A stretch of 64,000 nucleotides of DNA from NCBI RefSeq assembly GCF_937912035.1, contig NZ_CALDPF010000047.1, positions 1 to 64,000 on the forward strand, read 5' to 3'. The position numbers and the translations under genes were made by a program. The DNA comes from an uncultured Bacteroides sp. Lineage in GTDB: Bacteria > Bacteroidota > Bacteroidia > Bacteroidales > Bacteroidaceae. Of this stretch, positions 51,982 through 63,300 are shown in pieces. A model generated the notes under the pieces. The model did not search any database. It saw only the letters and a list, made by a program, of their open reading frames with translations, and was not told where the DNA came from. How positions within the stretch are numbered: the first letter of the stretch is position 1; the number at the start of each line of letters is the position of its first letter.

Positions 51982-54478
51982 TTGATTCAACAGCTTTTGT
52001 TGCCACTTCTATAATTGTTAGTGCGTGATTTCTGGCTGTTGCCTGATCTGTATCTTTTTCTTTATGTTCGTCAAGCCATTGTAATGCGGGTATTGCGTCT
52101 TTGGCTTCAATCATTATGAAAGTTGGAAGCATCTTATGGGCAATGGCACATATCTCTTTTGTATTATCGTTGTTTATTGCTTCGTTAAGCTTACGTATAT
52201 TTTTACGTGTCTCATCGGCAAAAGTGGCAAGTATGCAGCGTGCAGCTTCTTCATCGTCCATGGAAAATTCTGTGAGACGTGCAAAATTCCAACTCAAACA
52301 GCTTGTTTTGTTTCCGTTGTCTTCTGGAACTGAATCCTCTTCATTCAATGTTTCAGTAATATTGCTAATATTTCCACGTACGGTGTATATAGCTTGTAGC
52401 ATGTCTTTTCTGCTGAAAGGTTTTCGTAGTACAGCGGCAAAACCTCTCGAACGGAATCCTTCATCATCCGGAATGGCACGTGCTGTAATGGCTACAACCG
52501 GAATCGTTTGTGCTTGTTCATGCGGAATGGCGCGTATTTCGTCAAGAAGATGGAATCCGTCCATGGCAGGCATCTGAATGTCTGTGAATAAGATGTCGAA
52601 TTTTTCTTCTTTTATTCTTGTGAATACTTCTTCCGGATACTGGCAGCAGACTATGTTATCAACAGTGTCCTTACCTACTGGCATAATGCTCATAAGCATA
52701 TCACGTGTCAGACGTAACTGTATGCTGTCATCATCTATTATGAGGATTCGAATATTTGAAAGTGAAACTTCTAGACTCTCATTTACCGTCTCATCTACGG
52801 GCTTTTCGTGAATATACGAAGGCAAAGGAATCGTTACACTGAAACAGCTGCCTTGCCCCGGGGTACTCTCAACGTTTATTTCTCCGTTCTGAAGTTCTAC
52901 CAATTTACGTGTTATTGATAATCCAAGTCCGAAACCTTCCTGACCTTGTGCTCCGGGTAGACGTGTAAATTCTGTGAATATCTTTTTCTGTTCGGTTTCG
53001 TTCATTCCACAACCGGTATCCTTTACGCTGAATTTCAGTCGTACACCGGAGTATGACACTTCTAGAGTTATACTACCTTTATTGGTGAATTTAAGGGCGT
53101 TCGACAACAGATTTTCCACTATTTGTCTTATTCTGAACGGGTCTCCTTCCAGAGTCAGATTTTGTTCAAGCTCAGGCAGGTAATTAAGGGCTATTTTTTT
53201 CTTTTCAGCCAGAGGAAGGAAACTGTTGAATATGTCTTCCAGCAGTCGGTACGGACGGAATGTCACAGGATTCAAATCCATTTTACCTGCTTCCAGACGA
53301 TGATAGTCAAGTAGTGAAGTAACAAGAGCCAATAGATGTTGGGCTGAATTTTTCATGCTATCAAGATAAAATTTCTGGCGTTTGTCGTTTATAAGTCGTT
53401 CCAGAAGGTCTGTGTATCCTATTATAGACCCGGCAGGTGCCTTAATGTCATGTGTGATAGTAAGCATAAGTTTTTCGCGTGCGCGGAGCAGATTTTCTGC
53501 ATAATCGCGTGCCTTTTCCAACTCATTACGATAGTGATTGCTGCGTGTCAGATCGCGCCATATAATAGTGAAGAATACCAATACCAGAATTATTGCTGCC
53601 ACAGATATCGCAGCCATAGCAAGAGCTGCATCACGACGGATGGACTGTTCGTGGTACATGCGTGCTGCCAAAGCTGACTGCTCGTCTTCTTCTATACTCT
53701 CAAGTAGTTGGTTTACACGCTGGCTTAGATGACTTCCGGCTATCTTGAGGCGGTTAATTCTGTAACTAAGTGTACGGAGTTCGTCCTGACGTGTCTGAAA
53801 TACTTTGTCCTGAATACCGGACAACATTGACGCTATTGTATCAATCGGGCTGAATACCTGATCTATCGTGTCTGTGAATACTTCTTCCACGACATTACTC
53901 ACCTCTGTTGAATCAGCTTTCCCTGGTGAAAAAACATCTGCTAGTCTTCGGAAGAAACCTTTTGGCTCATGACGGATAGTGTATGTATTATGGTGAGTTA
54001 CTACACGACGACGTACATGATTCTCTGTGATAAGTGAGTCATGTTCGTGCAGAAGGCTGTCCAACTGCTTTCTGTAGATGATATCCGTTGGAGTAGTACG
54101 CAATGCTTCCAATACAGCGAGCATATTACGTTCTTTATCACGTAGAAGCATATTTACAGTATCGATACGTGCCTGCTGTATTGTGTCTGTCAGTTGGCTT
54201 CGCAGTGTGTCAAGTGACAGATGTACTCTTTTCATAGCTCTTGTATATAGCCATATTTCGTCCGAGCTACCGGTACGCAGTGCCTGTCCTATTACTTCTG
54301 TCTCGTACAGGCGGCTTATTATATTGTGTGTCGTACGGCGGCGGTTATATATGCTTTCCTCCAGTCCTGTAGGCTGAGTAAGAAGGTTCATCTGCTTGTA
54401 AACATAGCCTATCGCTCCTAAAAGCAGAACTATAAGGATTATATATCCGAATGCCAGTTTTGTCTTGGTGGAAAACAT
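51974..54478 (-). CDS. Hybrid sensor histidine kinase with receiver and HPt domains
   Basis: 834 aa phosphorelay protein. TM1 (9-28), a mostly helical periplasmic sensor (about 30-283), TM2 (284-306), HisKA with H343 (LTITHDIKAPAG), HATPase (N-box QIVENLLSNALKF 452-464; DTGCGM; GFGLGLSI), receiver with D633 (TDIQMPAMDG) and K686, and a C-terminal HPt with H781 (AIAHKML). The layout is BarA/ArcB-like. The output regulator is not adjacent, and the signal is unknown. Confidence 0.94.
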   Translation of the reverse strand: MFSTKTKLAFGYIILIVLLLGAIGYVYKQMNLLTQPTGLEESIYNRRRTTHNIISRLYETEVIGQALRTGSSDEIWLYTRAMKRVHLSLDTLRSQLTDTIQQARIDTVNMLLRDKERNMLAVLEALRTTPTDIIYRKQLDSLLHEHDSLITENHVRRRVVTHHNTYTIRHEPKGFFRRLADVFSPGKADSTEVSNVVEEVFTDTIDQVFSPIDTIASMLSGIQDKVFQTRQDELRTLSYRINRLKIAGSHLSQRVNQLLESIEEDEQSALAARMYHEQSIRRDAALAMAAISVAAIILVLVFFTIIWRDLTRSNHYRNELEKARDYAENLLRAREKLMLTITHDIKAPAGSIIGYTDLLERLINDKRQKFYLDSMKNSAQHLLALVTSLLDYHRLEAGKMDLNPVTFRPYRLLEDIFNSFLPLAEKKKIALNYLPELEQNLTLEGDPFRIRQIVENLLSNALKFTNKGSITLEVSYSGVRLKFSVKDTGCGMNETEQKKIFTEFTRLPGAQGQEGFGLGLSITRKLVELQNGEINVESTPGQGSCFSVTIPLPSYIHEKPVDETVNESLEVSLSNIRILIIDDDSIQLRLTRDMLMSIMPVGKDTVDNIVCCQYPEEVFTRIKEEKFDILFTDIQMPAMDGFHLLDEIRAIPHEQAQTIPVVAITARAIPDDEGFRSRGFAAVLRKPFSRKDMLQAIYTVRGNISNITETLNEEDSVPEDNGNKTSCLSWNFARLTEFSMDDEEAARCILATFADETRKNIRKLNEAINNDNTKEICAIAHKMLPTFIMIEAKDAIPALQWLDEHKEKDTDQATARNHALTIIEVATKAVESIT

Positions 54479-54494
54479 AGTGGTGAATTAATAA

Positions 54495-55811
54495 TTAGTT
54501 ATGAGTTTTTTTTCTGAAACGTAGCCAATACATAATACCTGCACTGGTAAGTCCAAATGGAAATGCCATCCATACTCCTGTCAGTCCTCCGTCTAGCACA
54601 AATCCGAAGATATATCCTGCAGGGAGAGAAATTACGAAATACGCTATGAATGCGTATAGAAGCATCGGTTTTACATCAGCAATTCCGCGTAATGAATTGG
54701 CAAAATTTATCTGCAATGCATCGCCGAACTGGTATAGCAGGAATGGATATATTACGCTTGCCACCATACTGCTTACTTCTTCACTGTCAGTAAACCAACC
54801 GCCGATATGATTTCTCATTAGAAATATTGGAATACCGGTCATAAGTAACATTACCAGAATGATATGGAATCCGTGGTTAGCCGTGCGACGAACATTTTCC
54901 ATGTCGCCCTGTCCGTGAAAATTACTTATTCTTACCGAAACGGCAGCTCCCATACCGTAGTACATCATGAAGCATACTTGTGATACAGCCATCATAATTT
55001 GATATGAAGCTAATTCCATACTTCCCAGCCAACCTATCATAATGGCACTAAGGCTGAACGATGCCGTTTCCATTCCCATCTGTCCTGCTATAGGCCAGCC
55101 CAATTTGTTGAGATGTGTGAATTCGGTCTTGTTCACTTTCCCTTGCCTGAATCCTTGTCTAAAGTCCTTATATCTGTCTGTCATGAAAAATATAGAAACG
55201 AAAGCTATTACCATAAGGATTCTTGATATAAGTGTGGAGATACCAGCTCCTGAAAGTCCCATTTCCGGTAGTCCCAACTTTCCGTAAATCAATATGTAGT
55301 TACCGATAATATTTAGAATATTTCCTCCAAGCAGAATCCACATTGATACTTTTGTATCTGTTATTCCGTCGGCAAATTGCTTGAAACCGTTGAACCATAG
55401 TACAAAAGGTATAGAGGCCAACAGTATGAGAAAATAAGGACGTATGTATGGTATCAGTTCTTCAGGCTGTCCCATGTTTGGAATAGCTGCATATACACAT
55501 GACATAACACTGCATACTAATATAGCTAGTAAAGTATTGGCAGCAAGGCTATTCTTGAGGGCACGTCCCACATCTTTACGGAGACCACGTCCGAACAGAC
55601 TTCCCACGATAGGGGTGAGGCCATACGAAAAACCTGTACTGAATATAATAGCCAGATTGAACATGTTGTTCACAAAACTTGCTGCAGCCAACTCAGTGGT
55701 ACTGTGATGTCCTATCATTAGTGTATCGGCAAAGCCTAGAACTATTACTCCTATTTGCCCTATAACTATCGGTATTCCCAAACTCAGTAGTGTGCGGTAA
55801 TGTTGTTTCAT
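54495..55811 (-). CDS. MATE family efflux transporter
   Basis: 438 aa with 12 predicted transmembrane helices in two MatE halves. LSLGIPIVIGQIGVIVLGFADTLMIGHHST is at the N-terminus and GWPIAGQMGMETASFSLSAIMIGWLGS starts the second half. Exports cations, drugs or metabolites by Na+ or H+ antiport; substrate not assignable. It overlaps the M16 peptidase gene by 4 bp, so they are cotranscribed. Confidence 0.93.
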   Translation of the reverse strand: MKQHYRTLLSLGIPIVIGQIGVIVLGFADTLMIGHHSTTELAAASFVNNMFNLAIIFSTGFSYGLTPIVGSLFGRGLRKDVGRALKNSLAANTLLAILVCSVMSCVYAAIPNMGQPEELIPYIRPYFLILLASIPFVLWFNGFKQFADGITDTKVSMWILLGGNILNIIGNYILIYGKLGLPEMGLSGAGISTLISRILMVIAFVSIFFMTDRYKDFRQGFRQGKVNKTEFTHLNKLGWPIAGQMGMETASFSLSAIMIGWLGSMELASYQIMMAVSQVCFMMYYGMGAAVSVRISNFHGQGDMENVRRTANHGFHIILVMLLMTGIPIFLMRNHIGGWFTDSEEVSSMVASVIYPFLLYQFGDALQINFANSLRGIADVKPMLLYAFIAYFVISLPAGYIFGFVLDGGLTGVWMAFPFGLTSAGIMYWLRFRKKTHN

Positions 55812-57058
55812 TCAGTTTTATCAGATGCTTTTTTGTAATATAAAATATTGCTGTTTGTTGGAATGAAGCAATTCTTTGCAGTATCCGAAATTTGCTTCGG
55901 AGTTACAGAACGATATTTATGTACTTCGTCATTAATGTCTTCAGCCTTGCTTATCAACTCAAAGAATGCTATATTAGTAGCCAGTGTCAGATAGTTTATA
56001 TTGTTGAATATCTGTTCGCTTTCGTACCTGTTTTTTACTTTTTCAAGTTCAATTTCTGTTACCGGACAGTTCTTTAGTTTCTCCAGCTCTTCCCATACTG
56101 CTTTTTCGGCTTCTTCTAGGCTGATTCCTTCACACGGTTTCCCTGTAATGTGGAAAAGTCCACTGTCGATACTTCCCGAAATATAAGCATCGATAGAACT
56201 GAATATTTTTTTTTCAATGACTAGTTTCTGGATCAGGCGGGATGAGCGTCCGTTACAAAGAATATCAGATATTATATCAAATGTGTGATAACTTTTGTCT
56301 CTGCGTCCGCATATATGGAATGCCATATATAGTGTATCCACAGGAACATCGCGGAACACTGTCATACGGCGTTCTTCTGTCTGTTGTTCTTCTTGGGGAA
56401 GTTGTCTTCGGTTGATATCTCTGGCCGGTATGTCTCCAAACCATTTTTCGGCAAGACGTATCGTTTCCTCAAATGATATATTTCCGCTTACGGCCAGAAT
56501 TGCATTGTTTGGAGCGTAGAATCTGTAGAAAAAGTCTTTAACCTCTTTGAGTGTCGCATTGGAGATATGGCTTATTTCTTTCCCTATCGTTGGCCAGCGG
56601 TACGGGTGAGTTTTGTATGCCATTTCTCTAAGAATGTGCGATACGTCACCATAAGGTTGGTTCAGATTTCTTTGCTTGAATTCTTCTGTTACTACGTTCT
56701 TTTGTATTTCAAGACTCTTTTCATTAAAGTCGAGTGACAACATCCTGTCGCTTTCCAGCCAAAAGCCTATCTCGGCATTGCTGCATGGCAGGGTGATATA
56801 ATAGTTGGTTATGTCATTATTGGTCCAAGCATTGTTTTCCCCACCGGCATTCTGTACAGGTGTGTCGTAGTCTGGTATATTAATGGAGCCACCGAACATA
56901 AGATGTTCAAATAGATGAGCAAATCCCGTATGCTCAGGATGCTCATCTCTAGCTCCAACATCGTAAAGCACATTCAGTGCCACCATTTGAGTGGTAGTAT
57001 CTTCGCTGTGCACAATGCGTAGGCCATTTTCAAGGATATGACGATTTATGGAGATCAT
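55808..57058 (-). CDS. M16 family zinc metallopeptidase
   Basis: 416 aa. Inverted zinc motif HLFEH (H48, E51, H52), with the third ligand expected in the KNVVTEEF segment, and the family start LENGLRIVHSEDTTTQMVALNV. No signal peptide, so cytoplasmic. A single protein carries two M16 half-domains, as in bacterial pitrilysin-like YmxG/PqqL homologues. Substrate unknown. Confidence 0.93.
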   Translation of the reverse strand: MISINRHILENGLRIVHSEDTTTQMVALNVLYDVGARDEHPEHTGFAHLFEHLMFGGSINIPDYDTPVQNAGGENNAWTNNDITNYYITLPCSNAEIGFWLESDRMLSLDFNEKSLEIQKNVVTEEFKQRNLNQPYGDVSHILREMAYKTHPYRWPTIGKEISHISNATLKEVKDFFYRFYAPNNAILAVSGNISFEETIRLAEKWFGDIPARDINRRQLPQEEQQTEERRMTVFRDVPVDTLYMAFHICGRRDKSYHTFDIISDILCNGRSSRLIQKLVIEKKIFSSIDAYISGSIDSGLFHITGKPCEGISLEEAEKAVWEELEKLKNCPVTEIELEKVKNRYESEQIFNNINYLTLATNIAFFELISKAEDINDEVHKYRSVTPKQISDTAKNCFIPTNSNILYYKKASDKTE

Positions 57059-57089
57059 ATTTTAAAAGCTAAAGAACTATCTATTCCTA

Positions 57090-57941
57090 TCATTCAATTA
57101 CTTCTGCTTTAATAATACGGATATCCACTTTAGGACGATCGGCACGGTTTGTTCCCACCTGTTCGATTTTTTCCACAACATCCATACCGTCTACAACTTC
57201 GCCGAATACTGTGTATGCTCCATCCAAATGAGGAGCTCCTCCAATTGTAGTATATACTTGTTTCTGTTCTTTAGTATATTTTAAAGCAGGTTCTTTATCA
57301 ACAATGTTTCTTGCCTGCGATTCCAAAGAGTCCTGAAGTTCAAGCAACCCTTCTGTATCACCGGCTTTACGCATCTTATATATATCTTTCATGTGTTTAC
57401 GTGCCAGATTGTTGAAAACCTCTTCCAGACGAGCCTCATTCATGTGATTCTCCATATTTATCATCTGGGCTTCACTGAATTTTCTGCCGGTAACGATATA
57501 AAACTGACATCCTGACGATTCTCTTTCTGGATTGACCTCGTCTCCTTGACGGGCAGCAGCAAGAGCACCTTTCTTGTGGAAAAGGTTTTTGTTGAATTCT
57601 GCCGGAATGGTGTAACCTACATCTCCGCTTCCCAGTGTGGTAGTGTCTGTTGCATTTTTGCTGAGCGGATCGCCTGCCTGAATCATGAAGTTTTTTATGA
57701 CACGGTGGAATAGAGTACTGTCGTATGCACCTTCTTTTACTAGTTTGATGAAGTTTTCCTTGTGCTTAGGTGTCTCGTCATACAGTTTCACTGTGATGTT
57801 GCCCATAGTTGTTTCCAGGCGTACCAATGTTCCTTTTACATTTTCCATATTGATTATTTTTTCTGATTTGCTGTTTCCTGTACATGCCATAATGATTATG
57901 GCGGTCATTAATGTAATAAAAGTTTTTTTCATGGCTTTCAC
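57090..57941 (-). CDS. Lipoprotein peptidyl-prolyl cis-trans isomerase, cyclophilin type
   Basis: 283 aa. Signal peptide with lipobox IIMAC (Cys20 from the first Met; an alternative start at 57932 gives MKKTFITLMTA). The cyclophilin domain is split: an N-terminal half with FHRVIKNFMIQAGDP and SSGCQFYIVTG, then an insertion of about 75 residues rich in charged helix (about 165-240), then the second half with GGAPHLDGAYTVFGEVVDGMDVV. The insertion is usual in Bacteroidetes cyclophilins. Likely a periplasmic folding factor for outer-membrane proteins; the next gene downstream of tamL. Confidence 0.92.
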   Translation of the reverse strand: MKAMKKTFITLMTAIIIMACTGNSKSEKIINMENVKGTLVRLETTMGNITVKLYDETPKHKENFIKLVKEGAYDSTLFHRVIKNFMIQAGDPLSKNATDTTTLGSGDVGYTIPAEFNKNLFHKKGALAAARQGDEVNPERESSGCQFYIVTGRKFSEAQMINMENHMNEARLEEVFNNLARKHMKDIYKMRKAGDTEGLLELQDSLESQARNIVDKEPALKYTKEQKQVYTTIGGAPHLDGAYTVFGEVVDGMDVVEKIEQVGTNRADRPKVDIRIIKAEVIE

Positions 57942-57955
57942 TGTTTCTTGTGTTT

Positions 57956-60280
57956 TTAAAACGGATATCCTATGGCAAAATGCAATCCCATTCCGTCTTT
58001 GAAGCGCGGGATATTATAGTAACCTTTCTTTCCGGTATCGTACGGTACATGAAGGGCAATACCCAAGTCAAGACGAAGAACAAGAAACTCCAGGTCATAA
58101 CGTATTCCGGCTCCCGTTCCGAGAGCTATACTATCGAAAAAACGGTTGAATGTGAATTGTGCGTCAGGGCGTGCAGGATCTTCTCTGAGAAGCCATACAT
58201 TTCCGGCATCCAGGAAGACTGCTCCATTCAGATTTCCGCCTGCAAATTTAGACAATATTCTGAAACGATACTCCATGTTGGCCTCAAGTTTTATATCTCC
58301 TGTCTGGTCAACGTACGAATAAGTGTTGTCGGCCGATGGCTTATAGCGTCCAGGACCTATGGAACGAATGGTGAAAGCACGTATACTGTTGGCTCCACCC
58401 ACATAGAATTGTTCAGTATAAGGAGCTATAGTCTTGTTACCGTAAGACCATATAATACCTCCCATAGCTCTGAATGCCAACTGATGCATATCATTGAACC
58501 ATACGGTATTTCGTACCTCAGATGAATATTTTAGAAATTGAGCGAAAGGAGTACCTAATAGTTTTTTGTCTTTCTCGGTGAATTTCTGTCCGAATGCCGC
58601 ATACACTAGCGAAGTGATGTTTCCGGCGCTTGTTAACGAGTTTTCCCACCACACACGATTCTTACGCTTTCGGAAAGAATTGTCGAATGTCACGGTGTAC
58701 GACTGCGAGGGAATAAACTGGTCGTTCAAGCTATAAAAAAGCATAGGGTTCTGTTCCGCTATCTGATTGAACTCCTCAGTCCTGTTCTGCAGCGTGTTGA
58801 ATGCCAGATTTAGTGGTGTTACGGAATGTTTCATGCTTCTCTTTGGTTGAAAACTGTAAGATACTGTTCCTCCGAATGACAGCATCTTGAAGTACCTGGC
58901 ACGGTTAATCTGTTCTGCATAAACCTTAAAGTTCGTATTTGACGGGAAACGGAACGGGTCTATTCTGTCTTTAAGCCAAGGCAGGATGATGCGTGGAAAT
59001 TGCAATGACAGCGCGGCTCCCAGTTCATAAGAATTCATCACCGAACTACGGCCATCTACTGTCGAACTTGTCTGCCATTCATACGAGCCCTTAAGCTCCA
59101 GATTAAGCGATGCCCCCATACGCATGAAATTCTTTCTCGAAAGATTGAATTTTGCTCCCGGACCTGTTTGTTTTGTATCTTTAGTAGTAAGATTGAATTC
59201 AAGTTCACTGTCGTATGGCAGGTCGAACATGGAGTTTACCTTTATGTCCAAAGTGTCTGATCCGTTTCTTGGAGTATACTGGAATTCATTGAATTTGAAT
59301 ACTCCCAGTCGTGCAAGAGCCTCCTGAGTATAGTTCTGCCTTGTAAGCGAATAAGTTTCTCCGCTCCTGTAAATGAATCTTTTCCTTAGAACCCCATATC
59401 TCAGTTCTGGCTTTTTCCCGAAGTAGTGAACCGTGAAGTCCCTTGCACATATAGAATCTTCCGGTTGTTCTCCATTGTGACCAATCAGCCGCACTTCTGT
59501 TTTCCCTATAACGTATTGAGTTTTTGCTTCTTTAGGTATACTACTTCCAGGCACTATTTTCAGTTTGACGTATCCCGGTCTCGCAATAGTATCTGCCAAA
59601 AAAGAAATATATTCTCCACGGAAGAAATAGTATCCGTTGTCTTTGAAAAGATTTACAAGTCTTTCACGTTCGCTGTTCAGACGAGTTACGTCGAAATTTT
59701 CATTACTGTGTATTATTCTTTCGTCAAAATGCTTCATTATAATGTCTTCCGCATTTTCCGGAAAGCCCTCGTACGTCACAGTGTCTATCAGATACGCCCG
59801 TCCCATACTGATGTCATAGCTCAGTTTTACAGCCCGTGGATTTTTCGTACTGTCTACGGAATATGTAACGTTTCCGTTGAAATATCCATAATCTTTAAGC
59901 AGATTGGATGCAATTTTTGAACGGGTCTCAGGGTTTACAGACGATACTGTTACCGGTTTGGCTGCCAGTCTGCGGAAAATCCATCTGCCAAGTCCTTTCT
60001 CATATTTTTGGAAACTGTTGTATATCCACAGTCCGAATGGGAAAGGAATACGATGTTTCGCACTTCCCAGTACAGAGTTGTTCGGAGCCACACTCACTGC
60101 AGCTGTAACCTCGTCCAGAGTTTTTTGTCCATGCTCTGATATGTCCTTATCCTCTATATTGATATTTTTTATACCTGTATACAGAGTCTCGCCTTCAGGA
60201 AGATTCTTTGTAGTGGAACATCCAGAAAGCAGCATTCCAGTCAGGAGAATGATATATAGTATGTTTTTATATTTGAACAT
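57956..60280 (-). CDS. tamL: BamA/TamA family outer-membrane protein with lipobox (TamL)
   Basis: 774 aa. The N-terminus has a lipoprotein signal (LLTGMLLSGC21STTKNLPEG), then POTRA-like repeats (about 35-330) and a C-terminal Omp85 beta-barrel (about 370-774) containing YVGGANSIRAFTIRSIGPG and ending in FAIGYPF. A lipidated BamA-like barrel next to tamB is the TamL form of the translocation and assembly module in Bacteroidetes. It should insert or transport outer-membrane components with TamB. Gap of 38 bp to tamB. Confidence 0.9.
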   Translation of the reverse strand: MFKYKNILYIILLTGMLLSGCSTTKNLPEGETLYTGIKNINIEDKDISEHGQKTLDEVTAAVSVAPNNSVLGSAKHRIPFPFGLWIYNSFQKYEKGLGRWIFRRLAAKPVTVSSVNPETRSKIASNLLKDYGYFNGNVTYSVDSTKNPRAVKLSYDISMGRAYLIDTVTYEGFPENAEDIIMKHFDERIIHSNENFDVTRLNSERERLVNLFKDNGYYFFRGEYISFLADTIARPGYVKLKIVPGSSIPKEAKTQYVIGKTEVRLIGHNGEQPEDSICARDFTVHYFGKKPELRYGVLRKRFIYRSGETYSLTRQNYTQEALARLGVFKFNEFQYTPRNGSDTLDIKVNSMFDLPYDSELEFNLTTKDTKQTGPGAKFNLSRKNFMRMGASLNLELKGSYEWQTSSTVDGRSSVMNSYELGAALSLQFPRIILPWLKDRIDPFRFPSNTNFKVYAEQINRARYFKMLSFGGTVSYSFQPKRSMKHSVTPLNLAFNTLQNRTEEFNQIAEQNPMLFYSLNDQFIPSQSYTVTFDNSFRKRKNRVWWENSLTSAGNITSLVYAAFGQKFTEKDKKLLGTPFAQFLKYSSEVRNTVWFNDMHQLAFRAMGGIIWSYGNKTIAPYTEQFYVGGANSIRAFTIRSIGPGRYKPSADNTYSYVDQTGDIKLEANMEYRFRILSKFAGGNLNGAVFLDAGNVWLLREDPARPDAQFTFNRFFDSIALGTGAGIRYDLEFLVLRLDLGIALHVPYDTGKKGYYNIPRFKDGMGLHFAIGYPF

Positions 60281-60318
60281 AGGTATCTTTTAGTTGTCCA
60301 TTTTTAATTATAAATTAA

Positions 60319-63300
60319 TTATTGTTCTTTTTCTTTCTTTTTCTTTTTCCTTTGGAAAATGAACAGATCCTTTATCCGTGCCACTTTCTTTTTCAGCACA
60401 ATACCAGCTCCGGTTTCAGTCACTTCACCTTCCAGCACATTGGCATATTTCTTGTCGTGGAAAAGCTTTACGTACCTTGTACCGCTGTTATCTAGTCTGT
60501 ATTCCAGCGATATATTGTCTATGAACGACTCATCCCTTACTGCGGCATTACCTGTAGAAATCTTGCCACCTATAACCACACGTACTCTGTTGTTCCAGAA
60601 ACGTTTTGCAAACTGGAAATTGTAGTCTGTACGCTGGTCGCCTGTTTCAGTAGCATTTGTTGTCTCCATACCTACACTCAGGTCAATGGTTTTCAAGGCA
60701 TTTCCAGCTATATTGTTAATTTGTCCCTGCAGATATGAGTTCAGCGCACTGTTTGCGTCCAGTTTGGCTGTCGAACTGTCCGAAATGTACATACCGGTAA
60801 CCAACATAGTCACTGCCGCCTTGTTTTTCTGAGAAGCAGACATTGCAGCCAGTTCATTTTGCATTGACCCGTCTTCTGGTGCATCAAGGGTAAATGCAAA
60901 TCCCAAATCACTCAGTCTGTTTGTTATACTTACACCGACATCAAACCCTACCATTCTTGCTGCCTGGCCTTCTTGGGTAACAGATGTTCTTGTTCTTTCG
61001 TATGCCTGGATGTTCAGTCGTGGATCCATCACATTACCTGTCCATTCTATGTAGCTACCCTCACGAATACGGAATGTCTTGAGCGGGATGACAGGCATTT
61101 CATATTTCATTTCACCACTCATAAGTTGATAGCGTCCATTCAGCAGCATGTTCCCATCCGGTGTGTATTGGAAAGCAAGGTCTCCACCTCCTTCCACACG
61201 CATATAGTTTGAGCCGCTTTCGTTTATGTCCACTTTGCACTGCACAGCTTGGTCTATATGAAGGTTTACCAGCATGTCTATACCTCCTGGACGCATTTCT
61301 TGAAGAGGCTTTCTCCGTATGGCGGCAGTATCCGCAAAATTAACAAACGTCACAGTTCCTGCCAGTCTGTCCTCAACTGTCAACGGCGATTCCCTCAAAA
61401 TGTATGTAAAGTCGCTGCTTCCAAGAATATTTGCGTTACCTTTAACAGAAATGGCGTCCGGTGTTCCCTTAATGGATGTATTCAGGTCTATATACATCTT
61501 TCCGTATACCAGCGACGTACGGTTCTTCTTAGAGTTGAACACCTCAAAATTTCTGGCGGTCATCATCAGATCCATACGCATGTTTGCCATGTCTGAGAAA
61601 TCTACGGTTCCGTCTATTATGTATGGATTTTTTCCTTTTGAAAAAATGCTGTATTTGTCAAACAGCAGTTTGTTGCCTTTCACTGTTATAGGCTTGTTTT
61701 CAAACCTCAGATTCATCGATGTCATTGGAATGAAAACGTTTACGCTGTCGGTCAGCATATTACCGTTTATCACAGGCGAAGATGTAGACCCACTTACAGA
61801 AACTTCTGCGCTGGCATATCCTGATAACGATGCCAGATCTTCCGGTATAAATGCGCCGGCAAGTTTAAGTGGAAAACGTTGCATGTTAAGTTGTGCGTTA
61901 ATGTTGTCCTGTTCACCTTCTTTTCCCGCAGATTTATATTGTCCGTTTATTTCAGCCAAAGTGTTACCATTGTGTGTTACGAATCCATCTACGTGATGCC
62001 CGCCATTATCTGTAGGAAGATATACACCGCTCATGCTCCAGTCTCCAAGAGGCGTTCCCGCGTATGCCAGATTCTCTATTCCTGTCTCAAGTGCAGTCAT
62101 AAACGATTTTTCGTTTTGTTGCACATAATGAGCTTCTGCATTGATAATACCTTCTACTGGTGGCATATAAGGAATTATTCGCTTGAATTCACCTATATCA
62201 AGACGGTTTATAGCAACTGTTATATCCTGTAGTGAGGTTGAATCAGGTACGGAATAAATCTGAAGTCCGGTTCCATTATTGTCCAGCAAGCGCATGTCTG
62301 CCAGTATCCTTCCTTGGTCGGCAAGGAAAATGTAATTTTCAGGACTCAGATTAAATTTGCGGTATACTAAAATAGGTTTTTCAGGCAATACGTGCAGACT
62401 GATTCCTTTCTTGCGCAGCACAGCCTTCATTCCTATAAGAGCTCCGGTTTCACCTTTTTCATTATCATATCTGGCCATTAGGCTGGCATTGGCTTCGCCG
62501 ATTTGGCAATTGTTGTCCTGTATACCTCCGTCCAGTGTTATTACGAACGCTTCCTGTTTCTTTGTTTTTCCTGCTTTTATACCTCCTGTCAACACAATTC
62601 CAGTGGAATCCTGTATGGCACTGAAGTTTATAGTGTCCAGACTCAAACTGTCTGTATGCAATCCATAGATATATGCTTTACTTTCTATTCCTTTAACTTG
62701 AGATGTGGCAAATGACGCATATATTTTATTGATACCAATACCACGCATTTCCAATGTGTTTACAAAAGGATTGTCATCGCCTGCGAATATCCTGAATGTC
62801 GTTTCTGGTAACATACCGCGTATAGAATCCAGATTCATTCTTCTGTTTTTCCATTGTTTTTCCACTGCAGAGGCTATTTTTGTTATTTTTTCCGAGATCT
62901 TTTCCATTCCGTCGGCTGTTCTAAGGAGCATGGTCATATCGCCAGAGTTAATGTAACTTCTCAGAGAGTCCTTCGTCATAGTAGCCCCAAAGTTAATGTC
63001 TTTTGTACTGAAAGTCTTTTTCGGAGTAATCAGCTTTATGTCACTTATCCTGACTTTTGCATTGTGTCTTTGGTTCATGTCTGTCTGTGCTTCAATATTT
63101 ATAGTCCCGGCAGTTTTAAACGGTTCAGGCGAAATTCCCATGGCATACAGATCAAGTCTTTTAATATTAGTATTTATGCCTGCTACGATTTCCTTTGGAG
63201 AGATATTCGCATTGTGTTTACCAATTTTACAATTCAGCGTAGACGAAATATCCATCATATTATCATTGATGGATATCAAAGCGTTCATTTCGCTGTTCTC